From NCBI GenBank assembly GCA_002455375.1, contig DKKR01000004.1, positions 1-8,462 of the forward strand: DNA of 8,462 nt, in the 5' to 3' direction. The stretch comes from Bacteroidetes bacterium UBA6661 (GTDB lineage: Bacteria > Bacteroidota > Bacteroidia > AKYH767-A > OLB10). A model generated the notes under the pieces. It saw only the letters and a list, made by a program, of their open reading frames with translations, did not search any database and was not told the DNA's origin. Within the stretch, counting starts at the first letter, position 1. Each line of letters opens with the position of its first letter. This document shows, piece after piece, positions 1 through 6,183 of this stretch. The position numbers and the translations under genes were made by a program.

Positions 1-614
1 TCGAGTTTATCAATGGCAACGGTAATGTCAATTATCTTATCGGCATGACCAATTACTTCGGCAATGCCTGCCAGAATCTTTCTGTTGTTTATTTTTATGG
101 TAACACCAATCTGCAAACTGTTGAACACTTCCTGAATGATAAGGAGAAATTCTGCTTCGCTGATTAATGAAGTTGAACCAATAACATCGGCATCGCACTG
201 ATAAAATTCGCGGTAACGACCTTTTTGAGGACGGTCGGCACGCCAAACCGGCTGCATCTGAAAGCGTTTAAAAGGGAAAGCGATTTCATTCTGGTGCATG
301 ACAACATAACGCGCAAACGGCACAGTTAAATCATATCGCAAGCCTTTCTCTGACAAATCAGAAATTTTAAGACTATCACCTTTTGACTTGGCATCCTGAA
401 CAACTTCGCCTGAATTCAATATCCTGAATAAAAGTTTATCACCTTCTTCACCATACTTACCTTCAAGTGTTGAGAGAATTTCCATTGCAGGTGTTTCAAT
501 CTGCACAAACCCGTAACGCTCATATACCTTTCTGATGGTATTGAAAATAAAGTTTCTACGCACCATTTCTGATGGTGAAAAATCGCGAGTGCCTTTGGGG
601 ATGGATGGTTTCAT
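1..614 (-). CDS. hisS: Histidine--tRNA ligase (HisRS), N-terminal part, truncated by window edge
   Basis: Cytoplasmic class II aminoacyl-tRNA synthetase that activates histidine with ATP and loads it onto tRNA-His. Reading the minus strand from ATG 614-612 gives 204 uninterrupted codons that run off the left edge, so roughly the C-terminal half (motif 3 and the anticodon-binding domain) is outside the window. Visible landmarks: the N-terminal KPSIPKGTRDF (residues 2-12) typical of HisRS; motif 1 helix and strand up to ETPAMEI (about 22-46); the histidine/ATP-site segment GLRYDLTVPFARY (91-103); and motif 2, PVWRADRPQKGRYREFYQ (122-139), with the ATP-contacting Arg125. The start is set by alignment with the family N-terminus. 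The divergence of residues 66-90 is normal for this insertion. ettA lies 167 bp upstream on the same strand, so co-transcription is possible but not shown. Nothing suggests damage. The identification is from remembered family motifs and is very secure. Confidence 0.97.
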   Translation of the reverse strand, partial: MKPSIPKGTRDFSPSEMVRRNFIFNTIRKVYERYGFVQIETPAMEILSTLEGKYGEEGDKLLFRILNSGEVVQDAKSKGDSLKISDLSEKGLRYDLTVPFARYVVMHQNEIAFPFKRFQMQPVWRADRPQKGRYREFYQCDADVIGSTSLISEAEFLLIIQEVFNSLQIGVTIKINNRKILAGIAEVIGHADKIIDITVAIDKL

Positions 615-781
615 TTGGAGCTGCGAATTACTTCTAGTTGATGTTTAATAGTCCTTTACAAACTACTCCTTGCTGTATATAATTAACTTGAATTGCAAGT
701 TGAAGTTTTGTTGTTTTTAAATGCTGGCTCATAACAATCGGTTTCTCATTCGTATTTTAATACCAATTCGCTAATTGCAAT
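615..781 (-). other. ettA-hisS intergenic spacer with a 17-bp imperfect palindrome
   Basis: 167 AT-rich bases between the ettA stop and the hisS start. The clearest structure is AACTTGAATTGCAAGTT at 685-701 (6-bp perfect arms AACTTG/CAAGTT, with one more pair inside). It lacks a GC-rich stem and a following T-run on the minus strand, so it is not a convincing terminator; it could be an operator or chance. A degenerate -7-like TAGTTTG (minus strand, 665-659) is one base short of TAnnTTTG. A separate hisS promoter is therefore only a weak possibility, and read-through from ettA is equally plausible. Confidence 0.35.
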
Positions 782-2470
782 CTAGCTTTTAACCAAACTC
801 TTATACCTCACTCTATGAGGAGTGACATCACCCAATCGTTTTTTCTTATTCTCTTCGTAGTCGGAATATCCGCCTTCGAAATAATACACCTGCGAATCGT
901 CTTCGAAAGCAAGAATGTGAGTACACACACGATCTAAAAACCATCTGTCGTGGCTGATGATTACTGCACAACCTGCAAAATTTTCAATTGCTTCTTCTAA
1001 AGCACGCAATGTATTAACGTCAATGTCGTTGGTAGGCTCATCAAGTAACAACACGTTGGCTTCACTACGTAAAGTCAATGCTAAATGCAATCTGTTGCGC
1101 TCACCACCGGAAAGCACTCCGCATTTTTTTCCCTGATCAGCACCACTGAAATTAAATCGTGCAACATAGGCACGTGAGTTCAAAAGTTTACCACCAAGCT
1201 CAATGGATTCATTGCCTCCGGAAATTACTTCCCATACTGTTTTTTCAGGATCAATTTCTTTATGCGTTTGATCTGCATAACCAATACGAACCGTACTGCC
1301 AATTTTAAATTCTCCTGAATCCGGCTTCTCAAGTCCCATTATCATACGGAAAATTGTTGTCTTGCCGGCTCCGTTAGGCCCAATAATGCCTACAATACCG
1401 TTTGGTGGTAATTTAAAATTGAGATCGTCATACAACACCTTATTACCATAGGCTTTTGAAACTTTAATGGCTTCAATTACTTCATTACCCAGACGAGGTC
1501 CGTTAGGAATAAATATTTCGAGTTTCTCTTCTTTTTGCTTTACATCTTCGCTCAGCAGATTTTCGTAAGCATTCAAACGTGCCTTACCTTTTGACTGCCT
1601 TGCCTTGGGCGACATGCGCACCCACTCTAACTCACGTTGCAAAGTTTTCTGACGTTTGCTTTCCTGTTTTTCTTCCTGTGCCAGACGGTTTGATTTCTGC
1701 TCTAACCAGCTTGAATAATTTCCTTTCCATGGAATGCCTTCACCACGGTCGAGTTCAAGAATCCATCCTGCAACATTATCTAAGAAATAACGGTCGTGTG
1801 TTACGGCAATGACTGTTCCTGCGTATTGCTTTAAATGCTGTTCCAGCCAATCAACAGACTCTGCATCCAAGTGGTTTGTAGGCTCGTCAAGAAGCAATAC
1901 ATCGGGCTGTTGCAATAACAGACGACATAATGCAAGTCTTCTGCGTTCGCCACCGGAAAGAACATTTACCGGAGCATCGGCCTCAGGACAACGAAGCGCA
2001 TCCATAGCAACTTCAATTTTGTTGTCGAGATTCCAGGCATCGGTAGCGTCAATTTTTTCTTGTAGTGCAGCCTGACGATTGAGAAGTTTATCCATCTTAT
2101 CGGCATCGGAATAATATTCTTCCTCACCCATTTTGTTGTTTACATCATCGTACTCTTTGAGCAAGTCAACAATGGGTTGCACACCTTCCATGACAATTTC
2201 TTTTGCTGTTTTACTCTCATCTAACTTAGGCTCCTGCTCCAGATAACCAACAGTGTAGCCGGGTGAAAACACTACCTCACCGGTAAATGATTTATCAATT
2301 CCGGCAATAATTTTCATTAAGGTTGATTTACCTGCACCGTTCAAACCGAGGATGCCGATTTTAGCACCATAGTAGAACGAGAGGTAAATATCTTTTAATA
2401 TTTGTCGTTGTGGCGGTACAGTTTTGCTAACGCCCACCATCGAGAAAATAATTTTTTTATCGTCACTCAT
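782..2470 (-). CDS. ettA: Energy-dependent translational throttle protein EttA (ABC-F ATPase)
   Basis: Soluble ABC-F family ATPase. In E. coli EttA binds the ribosomal E site and gates entry into elongation according to the ATP/ADP ratio. The 562-aa product (E. coli: about 555) has two ABC cassettes. Cassette 1 has Walker A GLNGAGKST (42-50), signature LSGGE (171-175) and Walker B with LLLDEPTNHLD (192-202). Cassette 2 has GPNGAGKTT (364-372), LSGGE (453-457) and LLLDEPTNDID (474-484). Between them is the basic P-site tRNA-interaction linker (about 235-320), including ELEWVR and RQSKGKARL, and the short arm lies within cassette 1 (about 85-135). The GNYSSWLEQK segment and the distal FEGGYSDYEE are typical of EttA rather than Uup or the resistance ABC-Fs. 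An upstream in-frame TTG (2506) would add 12 residues, but it sits on top of the -7 box and so before the likely transcription start; ATG 2470 (MSDDKK) is preferred. The stop is TAG. hisS follows downstream. Complete and intact. Confidence 0.97.
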   Translation of the reverse strand: MSDDKKIIFSMVGVSKTVPPQRQILKDIYLSFYYGAKIGILGLNGAGKSTLMKIIAGIDKSFTGEVVFSPGYTVGYLEQEPKLDESKTAKEIVMEGVQPIVDLLKEYDDVNNKMGEEEYYSDADKMDKLLNRQAALQEKIDATDAWNLDNKIEVAMDALRCPEADAPVNVLSGGERRRLALCRLLLQQPDVLLLDEPTNHLDAESVDWLEQHLKQYAGTVIAVTHDRYFLDNVAGWILELDRGEGIPWKGNYSSWLEQKSNRLAQEEKQESKRQKTLQRELEWVRMSPKARQSKGKARLNAYENLLSEDVKQKEEKLEIFIPNGPRLGNEVIEAIKVSKAYGNKVLYDDLNFKLPPNGIVGIIGPNGAGKTTIFRMIMGLEKPDSGEFKIGSTVRIGYADQTHKEIDPEKTVWEVISGGNESIELGGKLLNSRAYVARFNFSGADQGKKCGVLSGGERNRLHLALTLRSEANVLLLDEPTNDIDVNTLRALEEAIENFAGCAVIISHDRWFLDRVCTHILAFEDDSQVYYFEGGYSDYEENKKKRLGDVTPHRVRYKSLVKS

Positions 2471-2493
2471 TGCAGCATTTTTTAATTGGTGTG

Positions 2494-2501
2494 CAAAGGT
2501 A
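2494..2501 (-). promoter_or_regulatory. Bacteroidota-type -7 box of ettA (TACCTTTG)
   Basis: Read on the minus strand this is TACCTTTG, an exact match to the TAnnTTTG consensus used by the Bacteroidota primary sigma factor. Transcription would start near 2487-2489, giving a leader of about 17-20 nt before ATG 2470. No strong -33 TTTG/TTG was found at the expected distance. The position excludes the longer TTG start at 2506. Inferred from consensus only. Confidence 0.6.
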
Positions 2502-2624
2502 GGCAAAATGAAGGTTTGGATTGCCTGAAAGGTTTAATGTTTGAAATATTTCCATATAATCCTCTGATGAAAAATCGTGGAGACACTGCGGGCACAAAAA
2601 TGAATTACTCAAACTTGAAAAGTT

Positions 2625-2664
2625 AATGATATAAATTTAAAATATTGCTGAAAAAAATATCATT
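2625..2664. repeat. 8-bp AT-rich inverted repeat upstream of the regulatory palindrome
   Basis: AATGATAT (2625-2632) and ATATCATT (2657-2664) are perfect reverse complements separated by 24 bases. The right arm ends five bases before the CRP/FNR-type palindrome. In sequence this rich in A and T such a match may well be chance. Confidence 0.3.
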
Positions 2665-2668
2665 CTAT

Positions 2669-2684
2669 TGTGACTAAAGTCACA
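2669..2684 (+). promoter_or_regulatory. Perfect CRP/FNR-family operator, TGTGA-N6-TCACA
   Basis: TGTGACTAAAGTCACA is a perfect palindrome with 7-bp arms around AA. It fits the 16-bp core recognised by CRP/FNR-superfamily activators (TGTGA, six bases, TCACA). It lies between the divergent genes, centred at 2676.5. That is about 41-42 bp before the start expected from the -7-like box at 2706-2713, the classic class II position where the activator stands in for an upstream promoter element. Which Bacteroidota CRP/FNR protein would bind cannot be told. Palindrome and spacing are seen in the sequence; activator identity and function are inference. Confidence 0.55.
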
Positions 2685-2713
2685 TTAAGAATAACAAAGA
2701 CGTCTTAATTTTA
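2684..2713 (+). promoter_or_regulatory. Probable promoter of the 2734 gene: -7-like box with overlapping palindromes
   Basis: TAATTTTA (2706-2713) matches TAnnTTTG except in the last base and lies 20 bp before the ATG at 2734. It would give a leader of about 15 nt that is almost all A/C/T (AAACAAAAAAAAT) and has no Shine-Dalgarno, as is common in this phylum. Overlapping it are a perfect 10-bp palindrome AAGACGTCTT (2697-2706) and a 7-bp inverted repeat ATTAAGA/TCTTAAT (2684-2690 and 2703-2709). There is no good -33 box, consistent with dependence on the activator site just upstream. Confidence 0.45.
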
Positions 2714-2733
2714 CTCAATCAAACAAAAAAAAT

Positions 2734-3594
2734 ATGAAACACTTTACAACATTCCTTATTCTATTGCTTACAACCATCGTAAAATTACATGGTCAGGTAA
2801 TCTACAACTATGCTGGCGACTTAAACGGTCAACCTATGTATGTTGATGCAAACGTCAGTGGAACGCCCCTCTATACTGCCGGTATTTTAGGATACCGATG
2901 TGATTCTGGATATACCGTAAGGACAAATGGCAATGATCCGTTTTTTCACTTCCAAAAAGGTCCGGTAGATGAATTTGATTTCGATGCAAATGACCGTATT
3001 GATTTTACATTAACACCCCAATCAGGTTATCAAATGAATATAACGGGAATGACAGTTGTAGCCGGAAGACTTACATATGGCCCTGAACATCTAAAGTTTG
3101 GTTTAAACATTAACGGTACAGGTTTAATAGAAGGTGTTCAAATGGACACCTTGCCTTTAGAGTGTGATGGCGATCCTTTAAATGGAATTCCCAATGCTGT
3201 TCCTTATACTCAAGTATGGGATATTACCGATTTTAATTCTCTTTCACCTGTTACTTTCACAATAGGATGCTTTGGCGGAATGCATAATGTGGCAATAATT
3301 TATCAGATTATTATTCATGGCACTGTAACACCTGCACAAACTATTCCTCAAATTTCAAGCTACTCCCATCCCGGTGGATACATGTATTGCGATGATCAAT
3401 CTATAACACTATCAGTGGTAGCCTCAGGGACTCCTTCTCCGTCTTATCAATGGCAAGACCAATATGGTAATGCGATTTTGGGAGCAACACAGTCAACGCT
3501 TACTTTGCCTCAACCTTTACCACAACACAGTTATTATCGTGTAAAAGTTTATAACACTTTTGGAGAAACATATTCTGCCTATTCACATATTTAA
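2734..3594 (+). CDS. N-terminal fragment of the T9SS surface protein (signal peptide, jelly-roll-like region, Ig-like domain)
   Basis: 286 codons ending at the premature TAA. Residues 1-20 are a signal peptide: Lys2, then a hydrophobic core FLILLLTTIV, with cleavage likely near HGQ. Residues about 22-205 form a beta-rich region. Its D-F-T-L-T-P-Q-S-G-Y and M-T-V-V-A-G-R segments resemble a jelly-roll-like module often seen at the N-terminus of secreted Bacteroidota proteins; I cannot name it with certainty. Residues about 210-285 (PQISSY to SAYSHI) look like an Ig-like domain with the usual Y-Q-W tryptophan and Y-Y-R-V-K-V-Y strand. If made alone, this piece would reach the periplasm but lack the T9SS signal needed to cross the outer membrane. 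The start ATG is the only sensible one: it begins the signal peptide and follows the promoter by about 20 bp. Confidence 0.7.
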   Translation: MKHFTTFLILLLTTIVKLHGQVIYNYAGDLNGQPMYVDANVSGTPLYTAGILGYRCDSGYTVRTNGNDPFFHFQKGPVDEFDFDANDRIDFTLTPQSGYQMNITGMTVVAGRLTYGPEHLKFGLNINGTGLIEGVQMDTLPLECDGDPLNGIPNAVPYTQVWDITDFNSLSPVTFTIGCFGGMHNVAIIYQIIIHGTVTPAQTIPQISSYSHPGGYMYCDDQSITLSVVASGTPSPSYQWQDQYGNAILGATQSTLTLPQPLPQHSYYRVKVYNTFGETYSAYSHI

Positions 3595-3726
3595 GGTTAC
3601 GTTAATGATATCAACGCTGGAACTGACCAGCAATTATGTGCAGGAGATCAGGCTACACTAAATGGCCAGGGATCTGGCTTTTCAAATTGGAGTACATCAG
3701 GTGATGGAAGTTTTCTTGATCCATAT

Positions 3727-5961
3727 ATGTTAAGCACAAGTTATAATCCTGGTCCTGGTGATTTATTAACAGGCAATGTACAATTAAATCTTGAAGGATA
3801 TGTTCTCAATAATTTTGGATATGAAGTATGCTGGAGGCAAGACTATTTAAATCTTACAATAGGTATTCCCCCAACAGCAAATGCCGGAAATGATCAGGTA
3901 ATTTTGCAATCAAATACTACCTTGACTGCAAATGACCCATCACCCGGAAATGGCTTATGGACAGTGATTTCAGGAACTGCAACTTTTACTGATGCTACCC
4001 TATATAATACAAATGTCAGCAATTTAAGCAATGGCAATAATTTATTACGCTGGACAATTACAATGGGTACATGTTCTAGTTATGATGAAATGACCGTTAC
4101 AGTAGCAACAACACCGGTCTCTGTTTTTCTTTCGGGAGACACAACTATTTGCAATGGAGGACTAACTCAACTTAAAATTGATTTTACAGGAAGTGGGCCT
4201 TTTGACTACAGTTATACTGATGGAGTTAATGTTTTTGGACCTTTCACAGCCGTTGCTAACCCTGAAATAATATGGGTTAATCCTGCTTCTACCACCAACT
4301 ATCAATTGGTATCAGTTAGTTCAGGAGGTACAAGTGGCACAGTTTCAGGATCAGCCAATGTTCAAATTTTAACTGCTCCTCCATCATCTAATGTGACATT
4401 ACCATTTAACGGAATGCCAACTCATATATGTAATGGAACAACTGCAACCTTATCCATCGCTTCTGTTGCAGGTGCTACCTACTATATATGGGATGCACCG
4501 GCCGGTTCATACTTTGATGGAAATCCATTAAATACCTCCCCCTACTCTAGTACCTTACCTTCTGTACAAATAACATTTGCAGCTCCATCAGGTTCTTTCT
4601 ACACAATAGGTGTTCAAGCAGCAAATCCCTGCGGAACTACTTTACGTAAAATCGAAAAAGTCAGAGGATTAATATCAACGCCTACTGCAATAAATGGTTT
4701 AACAATAGCATGCGCTAATACCAATGGAAGCTACAGCATAAATGCCGTAACCGGTGCCACATCATACCAATGGTCAATTTCAGGTGATGCAACAGTAAGC
4801 GGTAATGGCACATCTGTATCCGTTTCATTCGGGCCTACTTGGACTAGTGGAACTTTATGTGTTGCAGCTCAAACAGGTTGTTACACTACAGTTTCAAAAT
4901 GTATAAATATTGAAAATATTGTAACTAAAGTATATACGCCAACAGGAACTTTTACTGCATGTCCTAATTCAGTTTTAACATATAGTATTCCGTCACAACC
5001 CGGAGTTACAACATATAATTGGGCATTGCCTAATGGAGTAAACGGTTATTCTACAACAAACAGTATTATAGCTACCTTCGGACCTAGCTTTATTAATAGC
5101 GGTAATATTTGTGTGTCAGCAACAACTATTTGTGGAACAACTACACCACCAAAATGTAAAACCATTAAAATAGGATTACCTGAAAGACCTACTTCTATTA
5201 CAGGATCTACTACAGGATTATGCAATACTTCACAATTATACACATGTCCAATAATAAGCGGTGCAACATATAGTTGGACTGCTCCGGCAGGTACTGTAAT
5301 AACCGGAAATGGAAACAATGCTGTTACTATTGATTTTGGAACCTTCACTACAGGATCGTTGTGTGTTTCAGCAACAAACAGTTGTGGTACAGGCTCTCCG
5401 CGATGTATAACTGTAAAGGGTGCTCCTGCTAAACCTGGTGTAATTTCAAGCCTGCCAAATACATGGTGTGCTCCCGAAGCCGGTGTTCAGTTTAATAGCA
5501 ACATCAGTAATCTTACAGGTAACTACAACCTAAAATGGCAAATAGCTCCTTCAACAAATGCTACTATACAAGGTCCAAATAATACTAATCAAATGTCAGC
5601 TGACTGGCTTGTATCCGGAACAGCATCCGTGCAGCTAATGGCATATAATGCATGCGGTAGTGCTACAATAACTCATGCTTTAAACATTCCTGCATGTAAA
5701 CTTTCTGCTTCAAATTTTAACGACCTGCAAGAAGGTATTTTAATATACCCTAATCCTGCAAGTGATTTCATTACAATAAAATTACCTGAAGATTTAAGTT
5801 CAGATTTGAAAGTAGAATTATATACTTCCGAAGGAAGTCTCGTTAGTAGAAGTACCATTAATTCTACTCAATTACTTTCTCTTCCACCATCAGCAGGATT
5901 ATATTTCATCAGAGTAATATCTGCAAAACAATCAAAAACCATAAAATTGGTTGTTGAATAA
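3727..5961 (+). CDS. C-terminal fragment of the T9SS surface protein (PKD/Ig-like repeats and Por sorting domain)
   Basis: 744 codons from the first ATG after the premature stop, although the frame is open from 3595. The ATG has no recognisable ribosome site or promoter and falls inside a domain, so it is unlikely to be a natural start. Domains (fragment numbering): the remainder of a PKD-like module (1 to about 46); a PKD/Ig-like module beginning PTANAGNDQ (about 49-125) with the W-T-V-I-S-G-T-A-T-F strand; a module beginning SGDTTICNGG (about 136-215); a repeat array (about 222-655); and the T9SS type A sorting domain (about 670-744). The sorting domain has the hallmark IYPNPASDFITI, then a GLYFIRV strand and a terminal K-T-I-K-L-V-V-E. 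Without the upstream signal peptide this fragment could not enter the Sec pathway. Function unknown; cell-surface adhesion or matrix role is inferred only from architecture. Confidence 0.7.
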   Translation: MLSTSYNPGPGDLLTGNVQLNLEGYVLNNFGYEVCWRQDYLNLTIGIPPTANAGNDQVILQSNTTLTANDPSPGNGLWTVISGTATFTDATLYNTNVSNLSNGNNLLRWTITMGTCSSYDEMTVTVATTPVSVFLSGDTTICNGGLTQLKIDFTGSGPFDYSYTDGVNVFGPFTAVANPEIIWVNPASTTNYQLVSVSSGGTSGTVSGSANVQILTAPPSSNVTLPFNGMPTHICNGTTATLSIASVAGATYYIWDAPAGSYFDGNPLNTSPYSSTLPSVQITFAAPSGSFYTIGVQAANPCGTTLRKIEKVRGLISTPTAINGLTIACANTNGSYSINAVTGATSYQWSISGDATVSGNGTSVSVSFGPTWTSGTLCVAAQTGCYTTVSKCINIENIVTKVYTPTGTFTACPNSVLTYSIPSQPGVTTYNWALPNGVNGYSTTNSIIATFGPSFINSGNICVSATTICGTTTPPKCKTIKIGLPERPTSITGSTTGLCNTSQLYTCPIISGATYSWTAPAGTVITGNGNNAVTIDFGTFTTGSLCVSATNSCGTGSPRCITVKGAPAKPGVISSLPNTWCAPEAGVQFNSNISNLTGNYNLKWQIAPSTNATIQGPNNTNQMSADWLVSGTASVQLMAYNACGSATITHALNIPACKLSASNFNDLQEGILIYPNPASDFITIKLPEDLSSDLKVELYTSEGSLVSRSTINSTQLLSLPPSAGLYFIRVISAKQSKTIKLVVE
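4390..5690 (+). repeat. Tandem array of five Ig/PKD-like protein repeats, three of them at 82-84-codon spacing
   Basis: Five successive modules begin at about 4390, 4681, 4933, 5185 and 5431. The steps 4681 to 4933 and 4933 to 5185 are both exactly 252 bases (84 codons); the next is 246 (82 codons). Shared features: a P-T-x-I-x-G-like opening, an early Cys, G-A-T-x-Y-x-W in the middle, a V-S-F-G/I-D-F-G strand, then L-C-V-S-A-T-x-x-C-G. The match is at the protein level; the DNA copies have diverged, so the duplications are old. The first and last modules are the most divergent. Edges are approximate. Confidence 0.75.
5734..5958 (+). other. T9SS type A C-terminal sorting domain (Por secretion tail)
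   Basis: About 75 residues ending the protein. They carry the diagnostic opening I-L-I-Y-P-N-P-A-S-D-F, beta strands L-K-V-E-L-Y-T-S-E-G and G-L-Y-F-I-R-V, and a basic-hydrophobic end. In known systems this domain directs the folded cargo through the outer-membrane Sov/PorV translocon and is removed by PorU, which couples the cargo to A-LPS. It gives the strongest phylum signal in the window and shows that the frame is correct right to its stop codon. Confidence 0.93.
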
Positions 5962-5973
5962 ATTTTTATTTAA

Positions 5974-6003
5974 CGATGAATTATTTTTATAATTTATTCA
6001 TCG
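5974..6003 (+). terminator. AT-rich hairpin just after the T9SS gene
   Basis: CGATGAAT (5974-5981) pairs perfectly with ATTCATCG (5996-6003), enclosing a T-rich loop. It starts 12 bases after the stop codon. The stem is only 8 bp and there is no U-tract after it, so on its own it would be a weak terminator; it may protect or help fold the 3' end. Confidence 0.35.
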
Positions 6004-6024
6004 GCACTGTATGGTTTTTCAAAC

Positions 6025-6062
6025 AAGAGCAGCGAATTAGCATAAGTTAATTCGCTGCTCTT
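6025..6062 (+). terminator. Strong hairpin, probable terminator of the T9SS gene
   Basis: AAGAGCAGCGAATTA (6025-6039) and TAATTCGCTGCTCTT (6048-6062) form a perfect 15-bp stem. It extends to 17 pairs with one G-U (6040/6047) and C-G (6041/6046), closing on the four-base loop ATAA. It is followed by TTATTTAAT, a modest U-rich tail that begins in the stem. It lies 64 bases after the stop at 5961 and 122 bases before the next start. It fits an intrinsic terminator separating the surface-protein gene from the PBP gene. On the opposite strand the tail is TTGTTTG, so it would mainly act on plus-strand transcripts. Confidence 0.7.
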
Positions 6063-6161
6063 ATTTAATACAAACATCCTCTATTCCAATTTCATTATCG
6101 CTGTTGATGACGTTGTTTGAATAAAAAATAATCTCTGGCGTTATGTTACGAGCGGAAAGTT

Positions 6162-6169
6162 TAGTTTTG
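6162..6169 (+). promoter_or_regulatory. Bacteroidota-type -7 box of the PBP1A gene (TAGTTTTG)
   Basis: Exact match to TAnnTTTG, ending 14 bases before ATG 6184 and 23 before ATG 6193. The predicted start near 6174-6176 gives a leader of about 9 or 18 nt depending on which ATG is used. The longer leader would resemble that predicted for ettA. No clear -33 box is visible. Support is consensus match and position only. Confidence 0.5.
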
Positions 6170-6183
6170 CCGGTTCAGACAGA

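Larger units (their letters stand above)
2734..5961 (+). pseudogene. Secreted Ig/PKD-repeat surface protein with T9SS sorting domain, interrupted by one in-frame stop
   Basis: One reading frame of 1076 codons, broken only by TAA at 3592-3594 (codon 287). On both sides the frame is identical and the protein pattern continues: the 44 codons between the stop and the next ATG (3727) translate to G-Y-V-N-D-I-N-A-G-T-D and on through LCAGDQATLNG, typical of Bacteroidota Ig/PKD-like domains. Nothing is missing or shifted. Intended order: Sec signal peptide (1 to about 20); jelly-roll-like N-terminal region (about 22-205); Ig-like domain (about 210-285); several PKD/Ig-like domains; a tandem repeat array (4390-5690); T9SS type A sorting domain (5734-5958). 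The full product would be exported by Sec, then carried across the outer membrane by the Por machinery and anchored or released. The ligand is unknown; adhesion is a guess from architecture. The stop is either a recent nonsense mutation or a single-base error (TAA is one change from codons for K, Q, E, L, S or Y). Promoter and terminator look intact. Confidence 0.75.

Noticed and set aside
37..246. A minus-strand 69-codon open frame at the left edge.
   Set aside because: It lies in a different frame of the same strand as hisS, whose translation matches HisRS without interruption.
1..614. hisS as a truncated pseudogene.
   Set aside because: It is only cut by the window boundary; all 204 visible codons are intact and conserved.
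1579..2075. Two plus-strand open frames (77 and 88 codons) opposite ettA.
   Set aside because: They are antisense to a well-conserved coding region, have no promoter or start context, and their translations resemble no known protein.
2471..2506. A 12-residue N-terminal extension of EttA from TTG 2506.
   Set aside because: The TTG overlaps the -7 box, the extension has no family counterpart, and the ATG at 2470 matches where the family begins.
3592..3594. TAA might be read as an amino acid (alternative genetic code) in this organism.
   Set aside because: The same frame ends with TAA at 5959-5961, exactly at the natural end of the T9SS sorting domain, so TAA is a working stop here.
3560..3730. 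A frameshift rather than a nonsense codon as the cause of the split.
   Set aside because: The segments before and after the stop are in the same frame, and the bases between translate sensibly in that frame, so no insertion or deletion is needed.
5046..5348. A 100-codon minus-strand open frame within the repeat array.
   Set aside because: It mirrors the repetitive composition of the sense gene, and its hydrophobic translation is a by-product of the Thr/Val/Ser-rich repeats.
4390..5690. The repeat array as a DNA-level satellite or CRISPR.
   Set aside because: The periodicity is in the protein and the DNA units have diverged; there are no short identical repeats with spacers.
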